In this document: positions 1 to 7,552 of the stretch, piece after piece
Numbering within the stretch: the stretch's first letter is position 1
Layout: the number at the start of each line of letters is the position of its first letter
Origin: Limnohabitans planktonicus II-D5
GTDB lineage: Bacteria > Pseudomonadota > Gammaproteobacteria > Burkholderiales > Burkholderiaceae_C
DNA length: 35,212 nucleotides
Assembly (NCBI RefSeq): GCF_001270065.2
Contig: NZ_LFYT02000037.1
Span: 1 to 35,212 of the forward strand
Direction: 5' to 3'
Made by a program: the position numbers and the translations under genes
Notes under the pieces: generated by a model
Database searches by the model: none
Told to the model about the DNA's origin: nothing
Seen by the model: the letters and a program-made list of their open reading frames with translations, nothing else

Positions 1-489
1 CTCAAGAGTCTGACCTGGGGCATGCGCCGCAATCCTGATGGCTGGAGCGTCAATCAGACCAACGCGATGCACTGGCTGCAGCATTCGACCTTGAGGAGTG
101 CCCGCGCGTGGCGGCTGAAGATGGCGCTGCGTACGGTTTATGCCAATGCGGCCAGGCACAACAACGCGACACAAGCCAAGTCTGAATTGAAGGCGTGGCT
201 GAGTTGGGCCACGCGCTGTCGTCTGGCACCCTTTAAGAAGTTGGCCCGCACGTTAAAGCAGCGCTTGGACGGTGTGGTGCGCGGCATGCTGGACAACCGC
301 AGCAATGCTTATGTGGAGGCCATGAATGGTTTGCTCCAACAGGCTAAACGCGCCGCGCGTGGCTTTAGAACTGCAAGAAACTTTATCGCCATTGCGTATT
401 TGCGGATGTCCAAGCTCAAGCATTTGCCAAGCAACCCGCTGGAGCGGGCTGTGCCCAAGAGCAACGTGCTAATCCACCGCTGCCTTTGA
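1..489 (+). CDS. ISL3-family transposase, C-terminal part
   Basis: The reading frame is open from the first base of the window and stops at TGA 487-489, giving 162 codons of a gene that begins upstream. The end of the protein has the pattern of ISL3 transposases: the region around SNAYVEAMNGLLQQAKRAAR followed by GFRTARNFIAIAYLRMSKL, which is the conserved last part of the DDE domain, including the E of the motif (VEAMNG). The protein would cut and join the ends of its insertion sequence. The internal ATG at 22 is not a real start, because coding continues upstream in frame. It is complete at the 3' end and only cut by the window edge, so the element may be intact and active. Confidence 0.85.
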   Translation, partial: LKSLTWGMRRNPDGWSVNQTNAMHWLQHSTLRSARAWRLKMALRTVYANAARHNNATQAKSELKAWLSWATRCRLAPFKKLARTLKQRLDGVVRGMLDNRSNAYVEAMNGLLQQAKRAARGFRTARNFIAIAYLRMSKLKHLPSNPLERAVPKSNVLIHRCL

Positions 490-520
490 TGTCAAGTTCC
501 ACACTAAACGACGAGGAGCC
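1..520 (+). mobile_element. Right-hand part of an ISL3-family insertion sequence
   Basis: The element carries the end of an ISL3-type transposase gene and enters from outside the window. Its right end is placed at about 520, where a terminal-repeat-like stretch (497-520, reading GGCTCCTCGTCG on the minus strand) meets the coding sequence of the truncated sensor gene. The left end and any target duplication lie outside the window, so the exact boundary is inferred from where the sensor reading frame stops looking like protein. Confidence 0.7.
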
Positions 521-831
521 CGAATTTCCCGGTTTGATATATCCCGAGCCAGGCGCATGACCTGTTCCTGACGCTCAATGAGTCGCAAGCGCAAGCGCTG
601 CTGGGCATATTCCACATCACGCTTGATGGCTTCTTGTTCGCGTTCGACTTCTTCCACGCGAAGGTACCAGAACGCACTGGCAATGGCCGCCAAAAAAAGT
701 AAAACAGCTGCAACCGGTGCCAAGTTGGCAAAACGGTCTTGATGGTTGGGGGTTTGCCGTTGCCACCAACTGCGCCACCATGCCCAGGGGCCCACTTTTT
801 TGACAACGGAAGCGGCTTTGTTCAATTCCAT
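521..831 (-). pseudogene. Truncated membrane sensor (probable histidine kinase N-terminus)
   Basis: About 103 codons read leftwards from ATG 831-829. A basic, Trp-rich N-terminus is followed by one membrane segment (residues about 37-57, LAPVAAVLLFLAAIASAFW) and then an amphipathic Arg/Glu-rich helix ending in QEQVMRLARDISNRE. This is the layout of the N-terminus of PAS-domain sensor histidine kinases that lie divergent from aceE in related Comamonadaceae; that placement is from memory of the family, not a search. The reading frame continues 17 codons into the ISL3 element and stops at 469, and those codons are insertion-sequence DNA. All sensing and kinase domains are missing, so the gene is dead unless its remainder lies beyond the element. 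Which regulator it served is not visible. Confidence 0.6.
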
Positions 832-889
832 GACTTGAGTTTAGAGGACAAGCCTGACATCTGGCTCCAGCGACTGTGAATGTCCATCT

Positions 890-923
890 TTGAAATTGGC
901 AAAAATTTCATTATGCGGAATGA
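890..923. promoter_or_regulatory. Candidate operator/promoter upstream of aceE
   Basis: The 171-bp gap between the divergent sensor remnant and aceE is AT-rich here. It contains a short inverted repeat TCATT (908-912), a 6-bp spacer and AATGA (919-923), inside TTTCATTATGCGGAATGA. The shape resembles binding sites of IclR/GntR-type regulators, but no regulator gene is in the window. I cannot place convincing -35/-10 boxes with standard spacing. Confidence 0.3.
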
Positions 924-1002
924 CAGTGCACTATTTGAAATTCAAGAAAAATATGCGAAACTTACGTCATTCACTGATCCCAACATTCAACAGGAGACAA
1001 AC

Positions 1003-3714
1003 ATGACAGCGGCCACACCACACCAAGCGGGCGCGGACCTCGATGCCCAGGAAACCCGTGAATGGATGGACGCTCTGTCCGCCGTGATCGAAAAGGCAGG
1101 CCCTGAGCGTGCGCACTTTTTGCTGGAAGAATTGCTCGAAGAAGCCCGCCAGCACAGCATCGATTTGCCGTTTTCGGCCACCACCGGTTATGTCAACAGC
1201 ATCGAGCCCAACGAAGAGGCCCGCTGCCCCGGCAACATCGAGATCGAAGAGCGCTTGCGCGCCTACATGCGCTGGAACGCGATGGCCATGGTGGTCAAGG
1301 CCAACCGCCACAACCCCGCTGACGGTGGCGATTTGGGCGGCCACATCGGCTCGTTCGCTTCGCTGGCCCACATGTTTGGCGCAGGCTTCAACCATTTCTG
1401 GCACGCCGAGAGTGAAAACCACGGTGGCGACTGCCTCTACATCCAGGGCCATGTGTCGCCCGGTGTGTATGCCCGCGCCTATCTGGAAGGCCGATTGACC
1501 GAAGAGCAGTTGCTCAACTTCCGTCAGGAAGTGGACGGCAAAGGCCTGTCGAGCTACCCGCACCCCAAACTCATGCCCGAGTTCTGGCAGTTCCCGACTG
1601 TGTCCATGGGTCTCGGCCCTTTGATGGCTATTTACCAAGCCCGATTCCTGAAATACCTGCACGCCCGTGGCATTGCCAACACCGAAAACCGCAAGGTCTG
1701 GGTGTTCTGTGGTGACGGCGAGATGGACGAAGTCGAATCGCTGGGCGCGATCGGCCTGGCCGCCCGTGAGAACCTGGATAACCTGATCTTTGTCGTCAAC
1801 TGCAACCTGCAGCGCCTCGATGGCCCGGTGCGCGGCAACGGCAAGATCGTGCAAGAACTCGAAGGCGAATTCCGTGGCTCCGGTTGGAACGTGATCAAGC
1901 TGCTCTGGGGCAGCGAGTGGGACAGCCTGCTGGCCCGCGACAAAGATGGCGCGCTGCGCAAGCTCATGATGGACACGCTGGACGGCGACTACCAGGCCTT
2001 CAAAGCGAATGACGGTGCTTATGTGCGCAAGCACTTTTTTGGCCGCGACCCGCGCACACTGGAAATGGTGGCGCACCTGTCGGACAACGACATCTGGAAC
2101 CTCAAGCGGGGTGGTCACGACCCGCAAAAGGTCTATGCCGCTTACCACCAGGCGGTGAACACCCAGGGCCAGCCCACCGTGCTGCTGATCAAAACCGTCA
2201 AAGGTTTTGGCATGGGCAAGGCGGGGGAGGGCAAGAACACTGTTCACCAGACCAAGAAGCTGACGGACGAAGACATCAAGTACATGCGCGATCGGTTCAA
2301 CATCCCGATTCCGGACAGCGAGTTGTCCAAGATCCCGTTTTACAAGCCCGCCGACGACACCCCCGAAATGCGTTACCTGCACGAGCGCCGCCAAGCGCTG
2401 GGTGGCTACTTGCCTCACCGCCGCACCAAGTCCGAAGAAAACTTCACCGTGCCTTCGCTCGACACCTTCAAGGCTGTGATGGAGCCCACCGCTGAAGGTC
2501 GTGAAATCTCCACCACCCAGGCCTATGTGCGCTTCTTGACGCAGCTGCTGCGCGACCAGGCTTTGGGGCCACGCGTGGTGCCGATTTTGGTGGACGAAGC
2601 CCGCACCTTTGGCATGGAAGGCTTGTTCCGCCAAGTGGGCATCTACAACCCCGCTGGCCAACAGTACACCCCGGTCGACAAAGAACAGGTGATGTACTAC
2701 AAGGAAGACAAAGCCGGTCAAATCTTGCAAGAAGGCATCAACGAAGCCGGCGGCATGTCGAGCTGGATCGCGGCGGCCACCAGCTACAGCACATCCAACC
2801 GGATCATGATCCCGTTTTATGTGTATTACTCCATGTTTGGTTTCCAGCGCATTGGCGATCTGGCCTGGGCTGCCGGTGACATGCAGGCGCGCGGCTTTTT
2901 GCTCGGCGGCACATCGGGCCGCACCACTTTGAACGGCGAAGGCTTGCAGCACGAAGACGGCCACAGCCACATCATGGCGGGCACCATCCCCAACTGCGTG
3001 TCTTATGACCCGACCTTCGCGCACGAAGTGGGTGTCATCCTGCACCATGGCTTGAAGCGCATGGTCGAGAAGCAAGACAACGTGTTTTATTACCTGACGC
3101 TGCTGAACGAAAACTACCCGATGCCTGGCCTCACCGCAGGCACCGAAGAGCAGATCATCAAGGGCATGTATTTGTGCAAAGCGGGCGCTGCCGGAGAAAA
3201 ACGCGTGCAACTGCTGGGCTCGGGCACCATCTTGCGCGAATCGATTGCTGCGCAAACCCTGCTGGCCACCGACTGGGGCATTCAGGCCGACGTGTGGAGC
3301 TGCCCGAGCTTCAACGAACTGACCCGCGACGGTCAGGACGCCGAGCGTTACAACTTGCTGCACCCCATGGAAACACCTCGTGTGTCGTTTGTGGCCCAAC
3401 AATTGGCCTCGCACAGCGGCCCCGTTGTGGCGTCGACCGATTACATGAAGGCCTATGCCGAGCAGATCCGTCCGTTCATTCCAAAAAATTCGGACGGAAC
3501 AGGTCGCACCTACAAAGTGCTGGGCACCGACGGTTTTGGCCGCTCCGACTTCCGCAGCAAGCTGCGCGAGCACTTCGAGGTCAACCGCCACTACATCGTG
3601 GTCGCCGCGCTCAAGGCGCTGAGCGAAGAGGGCAAAGTTCCTGTCGCGCAAGTGGCCGAAGCCATCCAAAAGTACGGCATCAAAACCGACAAGATCAACC
3701 CCTTGTACGCATAA
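1003..3714 (+). CDS. aceE: Pyruvate dehydrogenase E1 component, homodimeric type
   Basis: Decarboxylates pyruvate with thiamine diphosphate and passes the acetyl group to the lipoyl domains of E2. The 903-residue product matches the usual length of the single-chain E1 of Proteobacteria. The thiamine-binding motif starts at GDGEMDE (about residue 237) and ends at the VVNCN segment about 30 residues later. The N-terminal GGDLGGHIGSFAS and the central GLFRQVG and NEAGGMSSWIAAATSYS segments are typical of AceE. I chose ATG 1003 because it has a good ribosome site (AGGAGA, 992-997). The frame is open back to 880, but the extra 41 codons are AT-rich, lack a ribosome site and contain the presumed control region. 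First gene of aceE-aceF-lpdA; aceF starts 15 bp after the stop. Confidence 0.97.
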   Translation: MTAATPHQAGADLDAQETREWMDALSAVIEKAGPERAHFLLEELLEEARQHSIDLPFSATTGYVNSIEPNEEARCPGNIEIEERLRAYMRWNAMAMVVKANRHNPADGGDLGGHIGSFASLAHMFGAGFNHFWHAESENHGGDCLYIQGHVSPGVYARAYLEGRLTEEQLLNFRQEVDGKGLSSYPHPKLMPEFWQFPTVSMGLGPLMAIYQARFLKYLHARGIANTENRKVWVFCGDGEMDEVESLGAIGLAARENLDNLIFVVNCNLQRLDGPVRGNGKIVQELEGEFRGSGWNVIKLLWGSEWDSLLARDKDGALRKLMMDTLDGDYQAFKANDGAYVRKHFFGRDPRTLEMVAHLSDNDIWNLKRGGHDPQKVYAAYHQAVNTQGQPTVLLIKTVKGFGMGKAGEGKNTVHQTKKLTDEDIKYMRDRFNIPIPDSELSKIPFYKPADDTPEMRYLHERRQALGGYLPHRRTKSEENFTVPSLDTFKAVMEPTAEGREISTTQAYVRFLTQLLRDQALGPRVVPILVDEARTFGMEGLFRQVGIYNPAGQQYTPVDKEQVMYYKEDKAGQILQEGINEAGGMSSWIAAATSYSTSNRIMIPFYVYYSMFGFQRIGDLAWAAGDMQARGFLLGGTSGRTTLNGEGLQHEDGHSHIMAGTIPNCVSYDPTFAHEVGVILHHGLKRMVEKQDNVFYYLTLLNENYPMPGLTAGTEEQIIKGMYLCKAGAAGEKRVQLLGSGTILRESIAAQTLLATDWGIQADVWSCPSFNELTRDGQDAERYNLLHPMETPRVSFVAQQLASHSGPVVASTDYMKAYAEQIRPFIPKNSDGTGRTYKVLGTDGFGRSDFRSKLREHFEVNRHYIVVAALKALSEEGKVPVAQVAEAIQKYGIKTDKINPLYA

Positions 3715-3729
3715 GAACAGGAGACGAAC

Positions 3730-5457
3730 ATGGCATTGGTAGAAGTTCAAGTCCCGGACATCGGAGATTTCGATGAAGTGACCGTCATTGAGTTGATGGT
3801 CAAAGTGGGCGAAACCGTGAAAGCTGATCAATCGCTGATCACGGTTGAATCCGACAAAGCCTCGATGGAAATCCCATCGAGCACAGCGGGCGTGGTCAAG
3901 GAAATGCGCGTGGCGCTGGGTGACAAGGTCAAGCAAGGCTCGTTGGTGTTGGTGGTGGAGGCCGCCGGAGCGGCTGCTGCGCCAGCTTCCCCAGTGGCCG
4001 CCCCCGCAGCTGCGAGCACATCCCCTGGCATGGCGAGCCCTTCACCCAGCATGGCGAGCCCTTCCCCCGTCATTGCGAGCGAAGCGCGGCAATCCAGTGC
4101 AGCGCCCGCCGCACCTGCAAGCTCTGCTTCATCCGGCCCAGTGCAAGTGTTTGTGCCCGACATCGGCGACTTCAAAGACGTGGTCGTGATCGAAGTCATG
4201 GTCAAGCCCGGCGACGCCATCAAGGTCGAGCAATCGCTGATCACCGTCGAGTCCGACAAAGCCTCGATGGAAATCCCGTCATCGCACGCGGGCGTGCTTC
4301 AAGAGCTCAAAGTCAAAGTGGGCGACAAGGTCAACATTGGCGACCTGTTGGCCGTTCTGGAGGTCCAGCGTTCTGCGTTGAGCGTTGAGCGTGAGACGGT
4401 GTCCGCTGCAGTCCCCGCATCTTCTCCGCCTGCTTCCGCTAAAACGCCTGCAATGCCATCCCTCGCCTCATCGTCAGCACCTGCGCTCAACTCCGAACGC
4501 CCAACGCTGAACGCCCCGCAGGGCTTGCCCCACGCGTCGCCATCGGTGCGCAAGTTCGCCCGTGAGCTGGGCGTGCCTTTGGAAGAAGTCAATGGCAGTG
4601 GCCTCAAAGGCCGCATCACCGCTGACGACGTGCAAACTTTCACCAAGGCAGTCATGTCGGGTGCTGCCCAAACCAAGGCGCAAGCGGCCAAAGCCCCTGT
4701 ATCTTCGGGTGGTGACGGCGCGGCTTTGGGCCTGATCCCTTGGCCCAAGGTCGACTTCGCCAAGTTCGGCCCCATTGAGCGCAAAGAAATGGGCCGCATC
4801 AAGAAGATCAGTGGTGCCAACCTGCTGCGCAACGCCATCATGATCCCGGCCGTCACCAACCACGACGATGCCGACATCACCGACCTCGAAGCCTTCCGCG
4901 TCTCGACCAACAAAGAGAACGAGAAGAGCGGCGTGAAGGTGACGATGCTGGCCTTCTTGATCAAGGCTTGTGTGGCCGCGCTCAAGAAATACCCCGAGTT
5001 CAACAGCTCGCTCGACGGCGATGCACTGGTCTACAAAAACTACTGGCACATCGGCTTTGCCGCTGACACGCCCAATGGTTTGATGGTGCCGGTCATCCGC
5101 GATTGCGACAAAAAAGGCGTGCTGCAGATCAGCGCCGAGATGTCGGAGCTGGCCAAGAAGGCTCGAGAAGGCAAACTCAGCCCCGCCGAAATGAGCGGCG
5201 CGACCTTCACCATCTCCAGCCTCGGCGGCATTGGTGGCAAGTACTTCACGCCCATCATCAACGCGCCCGAAGTGGCCATCTTGGGTGTGTGCAAAAGCAC
5301 CATGGAACCCGTGTGGGACGGCAAGCAATTTGTGCCGCGCCTGATGCTGCCTTTGTCTTTGACATGGGATCACCGCGTCATCGACGGCGCCGCAGCGGCA
5401 CGCTTCAACGCGTTCCTGGGTCAAATCCTCAGCGACTTCCGTCGCGTATTACTTTGA
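3730..5457 (+). CDS. aceF: Pyruvate dehydrogenase E2, dihydrolipoamide acetyltransferase
   Basis: Core of the complex; transfers acetyl from lipoate to coenzyme A. The 575-residue protein has lipoyl domain 1 (about 3-76, lipoylated Lys43 in ESDKASME), an Ala/Pro/Ser linker, lipoyl domain 2 (about 138-212, Lys177 in an identical motif), a second linker, the E1/E3-binding domain (about 268-305, SPSVRKFARELGV) and the catalytic domain from about 340. The catalytic domain contains the active-site DHRVIDG, with His548 and Asp552. The start has a strong ribosome site (AGGAGACGA). Oddly, linker 1 is encoded by 21-bp repeats plus a REP-like element (4029-4097), and linker 2 is bounded by an inverted repeat (4368-4391 and 4486-4514). 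Both are in frame, so the enzyme should still work. Confidence 0.97.
   Translation: MALVEVQVPDIGDFDEVTVIELMVKVGETVKADQSLITVESDKASMEIPSSTAGVVKEMRVALGDKVKQGSLVLVVEAAGAAAAPASPVAAPAAASTSPGMASPSPSMASPSPVIASEARQSSAAPAAPASSASSGPVQVFVPDIGDFKDVVVIEVMVKPGDAIKVEQSLITVESDKASMEIPSSHAGVLQELKVKVGDKVNIGDLLAVLEVQRSALSVERETVSAAVPASSPPASAKTPAMPSLASSSAPALNSERPTLNAPQGLPHASPSVRKFARELGVPLEEVNGSGLKGRITADDVQTFTKAVMSGAAQTKAQAAKAPVSSGGDGAALGLIPWPKVDFAKFGPIERKEMGRIKKISGANLLRNAIMIPAVTNHDDADITDLEAFRVSTNKENEKSGVKVTMLAFLIKACVAALKKYPEFNSSLDGDALVYKNYWHIGFAADTPNGLMVPVIRDCDKKGVLQISAEMSELAKKAREGKLSPAEMSGATFTISSLGGIGGKYFTPIINAPEVAILGVCKSTMEPVWDGKQFVPRLMLPLSLTWDHRVIDGAAAARFNAFLGQILSDFRRVLL
4029..4097 (+). repeat. REP-like element and 21-bp repeats inside the aceF linker
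   Basis: Two 21-bp units beginning ATGGCGAGCCCTTC are followed by a third diverged unit that runs into CATTGCGAGCGAAGCGCGGC and then AATCCAG. The last part is the same palindromic element found three times in the array at 30841-31410, and the 21-bp units match the diverged 21-bp subrepeats in that array in the same order on the opposite strand. Because 21 is a multiple of three, the repeat is translated in frame as MASPSPS, MASPSPV and IASEARQS. Confidence 0.8.
4368..4514. repeat. Inverted repeat bounding aceF linker 2
   Basis: The left arm (4368-4391, GCGTTCTGCGTTGAGCGTT...) and the right arm (4486-4514) are imperfect reverse complements. The right arm read backwards begins GCGTTCAGCGTTGGGCGTT. 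They enclose about 94 bp of Ala/Pro/Ser codons. The layout looks like a small palindromic repeat element absorbed in frame. A related pair sits in lpdA. Confidence 0.6.
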
Positions 5458-5460
5458 ACT

Positions 5461-5499
5461 TTGGGGGCGGGCCAAAGCGCAGCTTTGCTCGGACCCCAA
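5461..5499. promoter_or_regulatory. Intra-operon hairpin between aceF and lpdA
   Basis: The 57-bp gap between aceF and lpdA contains nested inverted repeats: TTGGGG (5461-5466) pairs with CCCCAA (5494-5499), and inside it CAAAGC pairs with GCTTTG around the loop GCA. There is no T-run, so it is not a simple terminator. It could stabilise or partly block the transcript. The effect is inferred. Confidence 0.4.
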
Positions 5500-5514
5500 C
5501 AAATTGAGAAGACT

Positions 5515-7353
5515 ATGGCACTGATAGATATTCAAGTCCCTGACATCGGCGACTTCGACGAAGTGGCCGTGATCGAGTTGCTGGTCAAACCCGGCGACAC
5601 CGTCAAGGCGGAGCAATCGCTCATCACCGTGGAGTCCGACAAAGCCTCGATGGAAATCCCGTCCTCCCACGCTGGCGTGGTGAAGGAACTGCGCGTCAAG
5701 CTGGGCGACAAGGTCAAGCAAGGCTCGGTGGTGTTGGTGCTCGAAGGGCAGGCCGTTGAGCGTTCAGCGGTGAGCGTTGAGCGTGAACAGCCTGCAGTCG
5801 CACAGCCTGCGCCGGCTGTTGCAAGCGTGTCTTCCACGCCCAACCCTCAACCCTCAACGCACAACGGACAAGCCGACCTCGAATGCGATGTGCTCGTGTT
5901 GGGCGGTGGCCCCGGCGGTTACTCGGCAGCGTTCCGCGCGGCTGACCTCGGCTTGAACGTGGTCATCGTCGAGCGCTACGCCACCTTGGGCGGCGTGTGT
6001 TTGAACGTGGGCTGCATCCCATCCAAAGCCTTGCTGCACGTCGCGGCCGTGATGGACGAAGTGGCCCACATGGCTGACCTCGGTGTGGACTTCGGTACAC
6101 CCGCCGTCAACATCGACAAGCTGCGCGGCCACAAAGAAAAAGTCATCGGCAAACTCACAGGCGGCTTGGCGGCCATGGCCAAGATGCGCAAGGTCACCAC
6201 CGTGCGCGGCTTGGGCCAATTCGTGGGTGCCAACCACCTTGAAGTGTCCGAGACCACTGGCACCGCGCAAGAACAAAACGGCAGCAAAAAAGTGATCGCC
6301 TTCAAACGCGCCATCATTGCTGCGGGCTCGCAAGCCGTGCGTCTACCTTTCATGCCTAACGACCCACGCGTGGTCGACAGCACAGGCGCTTTGGAACTCA
6401 AAGAAGTGCCCAAGCGCATGCTCATCTTGGGCGGCGGCATCATCGGCCTGGAGATGGGCACTGTTTACAGCACGCTGGGCGCACGCCTGGACGTGGTGGA
6501 AATGATGGACGGCCTCATGCAAGGCGCTGACCGCGACTTGGTGAAGATCTGGCAAAAGATGAACGCCAAGCGCTTTGACAACATCATGCTCAAGACCAAG
6601 ACCGTGTCCGCACGCGCCTTGCCCGAAGGCATTGAAGTCACGTTTGCACCGGCAGAAGAGGGCGGCACAGCCCCCGCGCCGCAGGTGTACGAACTCGTGT
6701 TGCAAGCCGTGGGCCGCACGCCCAACGGCAAAAAACTCGCCGCTGAAAAAGCAGGCGTGGCTGTGACCGACCGTGGCTTCATCAACGTCGACATCCAAAT
6801 GCGCACCAACGTGCCGCACATCTTTGCCATCGGCGACATCGTGGGCCAGCCCATGTTGGCGCACAAAGCGGTACACGAAGCACACGTGGCGGCCGAAGTG
6901 ATTGCGGGCGAACTGCAAGGCAACAAAGAGCTGGCAGCGGCGGCGTTTAATGCACGCGTCATCCCGAGCGTCGCCTACACTGACCCCGAAGTGGCCTGGG
7001 TGGGTTTGACCGAAGACCAAGCCAAAGCACAAGGCATCAAGGTGAAAAAGGGCTTGTTCCCTTGGACAGCCTCGGGCCGAGCCATTGCCAACGGCCGCGA
7101 CGAGGGTGTGACCAAACTGCTGTTTGACGATAGCCCCGAAGCGCATGGCCACGGCAAGATCTTGGGCGGCGGCATGGTGGGCACGCATGCGGGCGACATG
7201 ATTGGCGAGATTGCTCAGGCCATCGAGATGGGCGCAGACGCTGTGGACATCGGCAAAACCATCCACCCCCACCCCACGCTGGGCGAAAGCATCGGCATGG
7301 CGGCGGAAGTGGCGCATGGGAGTTGCACGGACTTGCCGCCAGCGAAGAAGTAA
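5515..7353 (+). CDS. lpdA: Pyruvate dehydrogenase E3 (dihydrolipoamide dehydrogenase) with an N-terminal lipoyl domain
   Basis: Reoxidises dihydrolipoamide with NAD+ through FAD and a redox disulfide. The 612-residue protein has an N-terminal lipoyl domain (about 1-78, Lys43), a linker, the FAD-binding GGGPGG (about residue 130), the redox pair Cys162/Cys167 (CLNVGC), the NAD-binding GGGIIGLE (about 306) and the C-terminal HPHPTLGE with catalytic His586 and Glu591. The extra lipoyl domain makes it longer than the usual 470-residue E3; such fusions are known in betaproteobacterial PDH. ATG 5515 is chosen because MALIDIQVPDIGD matches the start of the lipoyl domain; the upstream in-frame codons are the hairpin. 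The linker carries an inverted repeat (5753-5867). The 3' end of this gene is repeated, in diverged form, three more times downstream. Confidence 0.97.
   Translation: MALIDIQVPDIGDFDEVAVIELLVKPGDTVKAEQSLITVESDKASMEIPSSHAGVVKELRVKLGDKVKQGSVVLVLEGQAVERSAVSVEREQPAVAQPAPAVASVSSTPNPQPSTHNGQADLECDVLVLGGGPGGYSAAFRAADLGLNVVIVERYATLGGVCLNVGCIPSKALLHVAAVMDEVAHMADLGVDFGTPAVNIDKLRGHKEKVIGKLTGGLAAMAKMRKVTTVRGLGQFVGANHLEVSETTGTAQEQNGSKKVIAFKRAIIAAGSQAVRLPFMPNDPRVVDSTGALELKEVPKRMLILGGGIIGLEMGTVYSTLGARLDVVEMMDGLMQGADRDLVKIWQKMNAKRFDNIMLKTKTVSARALPEGIEVTFAPAEEGGTAPAPQVYELVLQAVGRTPNGKKLAAEKAGVAVTDRGFINVDIQMRTNVPHIFAIGDIVGQPMLAHKAVHEAHVAAEVIAGELQGNKELAAAAFNARVIPSVAYTDPEVAWVGLTEDQAKAQGIKVKKGLFPWTASGRAIANGRDEGVTKLLFDDSPEAHGHGKILGGGMVGTHAGDMIGEIAQAIEMGADAVDIGKTIHPHPTLGESIGMAAEVAHGSCTDLPPAKK
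5753..5867. repeat. Inverted repeat bounding the lpdA linker
   Basis: The left arm (5753-5782, CCGTTGAGCGTTCAGCGGTG...) and the right arm (5839-5867, reverse complement CCGTTGTGCGTTGAGGGTTG...) are imperfectly complementary. They are of the same family as the arms in aceF linker 2 and stay in frame, encoding the flexible tether between the lipoyl and FAD domains. Confidence 0.55.
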
Positions 7354-7374
7354 ACGCTTCGCGCTGTAAATAAA

Positions 7375-7413
7375 GAAGCCCGGACGGGTAGCTGTCCGGG
7401 CTTCTTTTTTTTT
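7375..7413 (+). terminator. Rho-independent terminator of the PDH operon
   Basis: An 11-bp perfect stem GAAGCCCGGAC (7375-7385) pairs with GTCCGGGCTTC (7394-7404), followed by a run of nine T. It ends aceE-aceF-lpdA 21 bp after the lpdA stop. Confidence 0.93.
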
Positions 7414-7433
7414 CTGTGAGCGTCTGGTCATGG

Positions 7434-7518
7434 CCGCATTTCATGCGGTGATTAAGCGGCGTACTCGCCGCACCCATGATGTGCATTTCGAAAAATACGT
7501 CTCAAATTTTGAGTCGTA
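7434..7518. repeat. Three small palindromes between lpdA and the DUF4143 gene
   Basis: The gap 7414-7552 holds no gene. It contains CCGCAT-TTC-ATGCGG (7434-7448), GCGGCG-TACT-CGCCGC (7456-7471) and a near-perfect palindrome TACGtCTCAAA-t-TTTGAGtCGTA (7496-7518). The last contains CTCA-N5-TGAG, similar to the paired sites in front of the DUF4143 gene. It may be the remnant of a control region of a lost gene. Confidence 0.4.
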
Positions 7519-7552
7519 TCGCTCAAAACTCAGAGCAACCAAGTCAATGCCC

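Noticed and set aside
967..3936. Very long minus-strand open frame opposite aceE (989 codons), and similar long minus frames opposite lpdA and hsdR
   Set aside because: High-GC coding DNA gives long antisense frames. The sequences are His/Val/Leu-rich with no domain pattern, while the plus strand has complete motifs.
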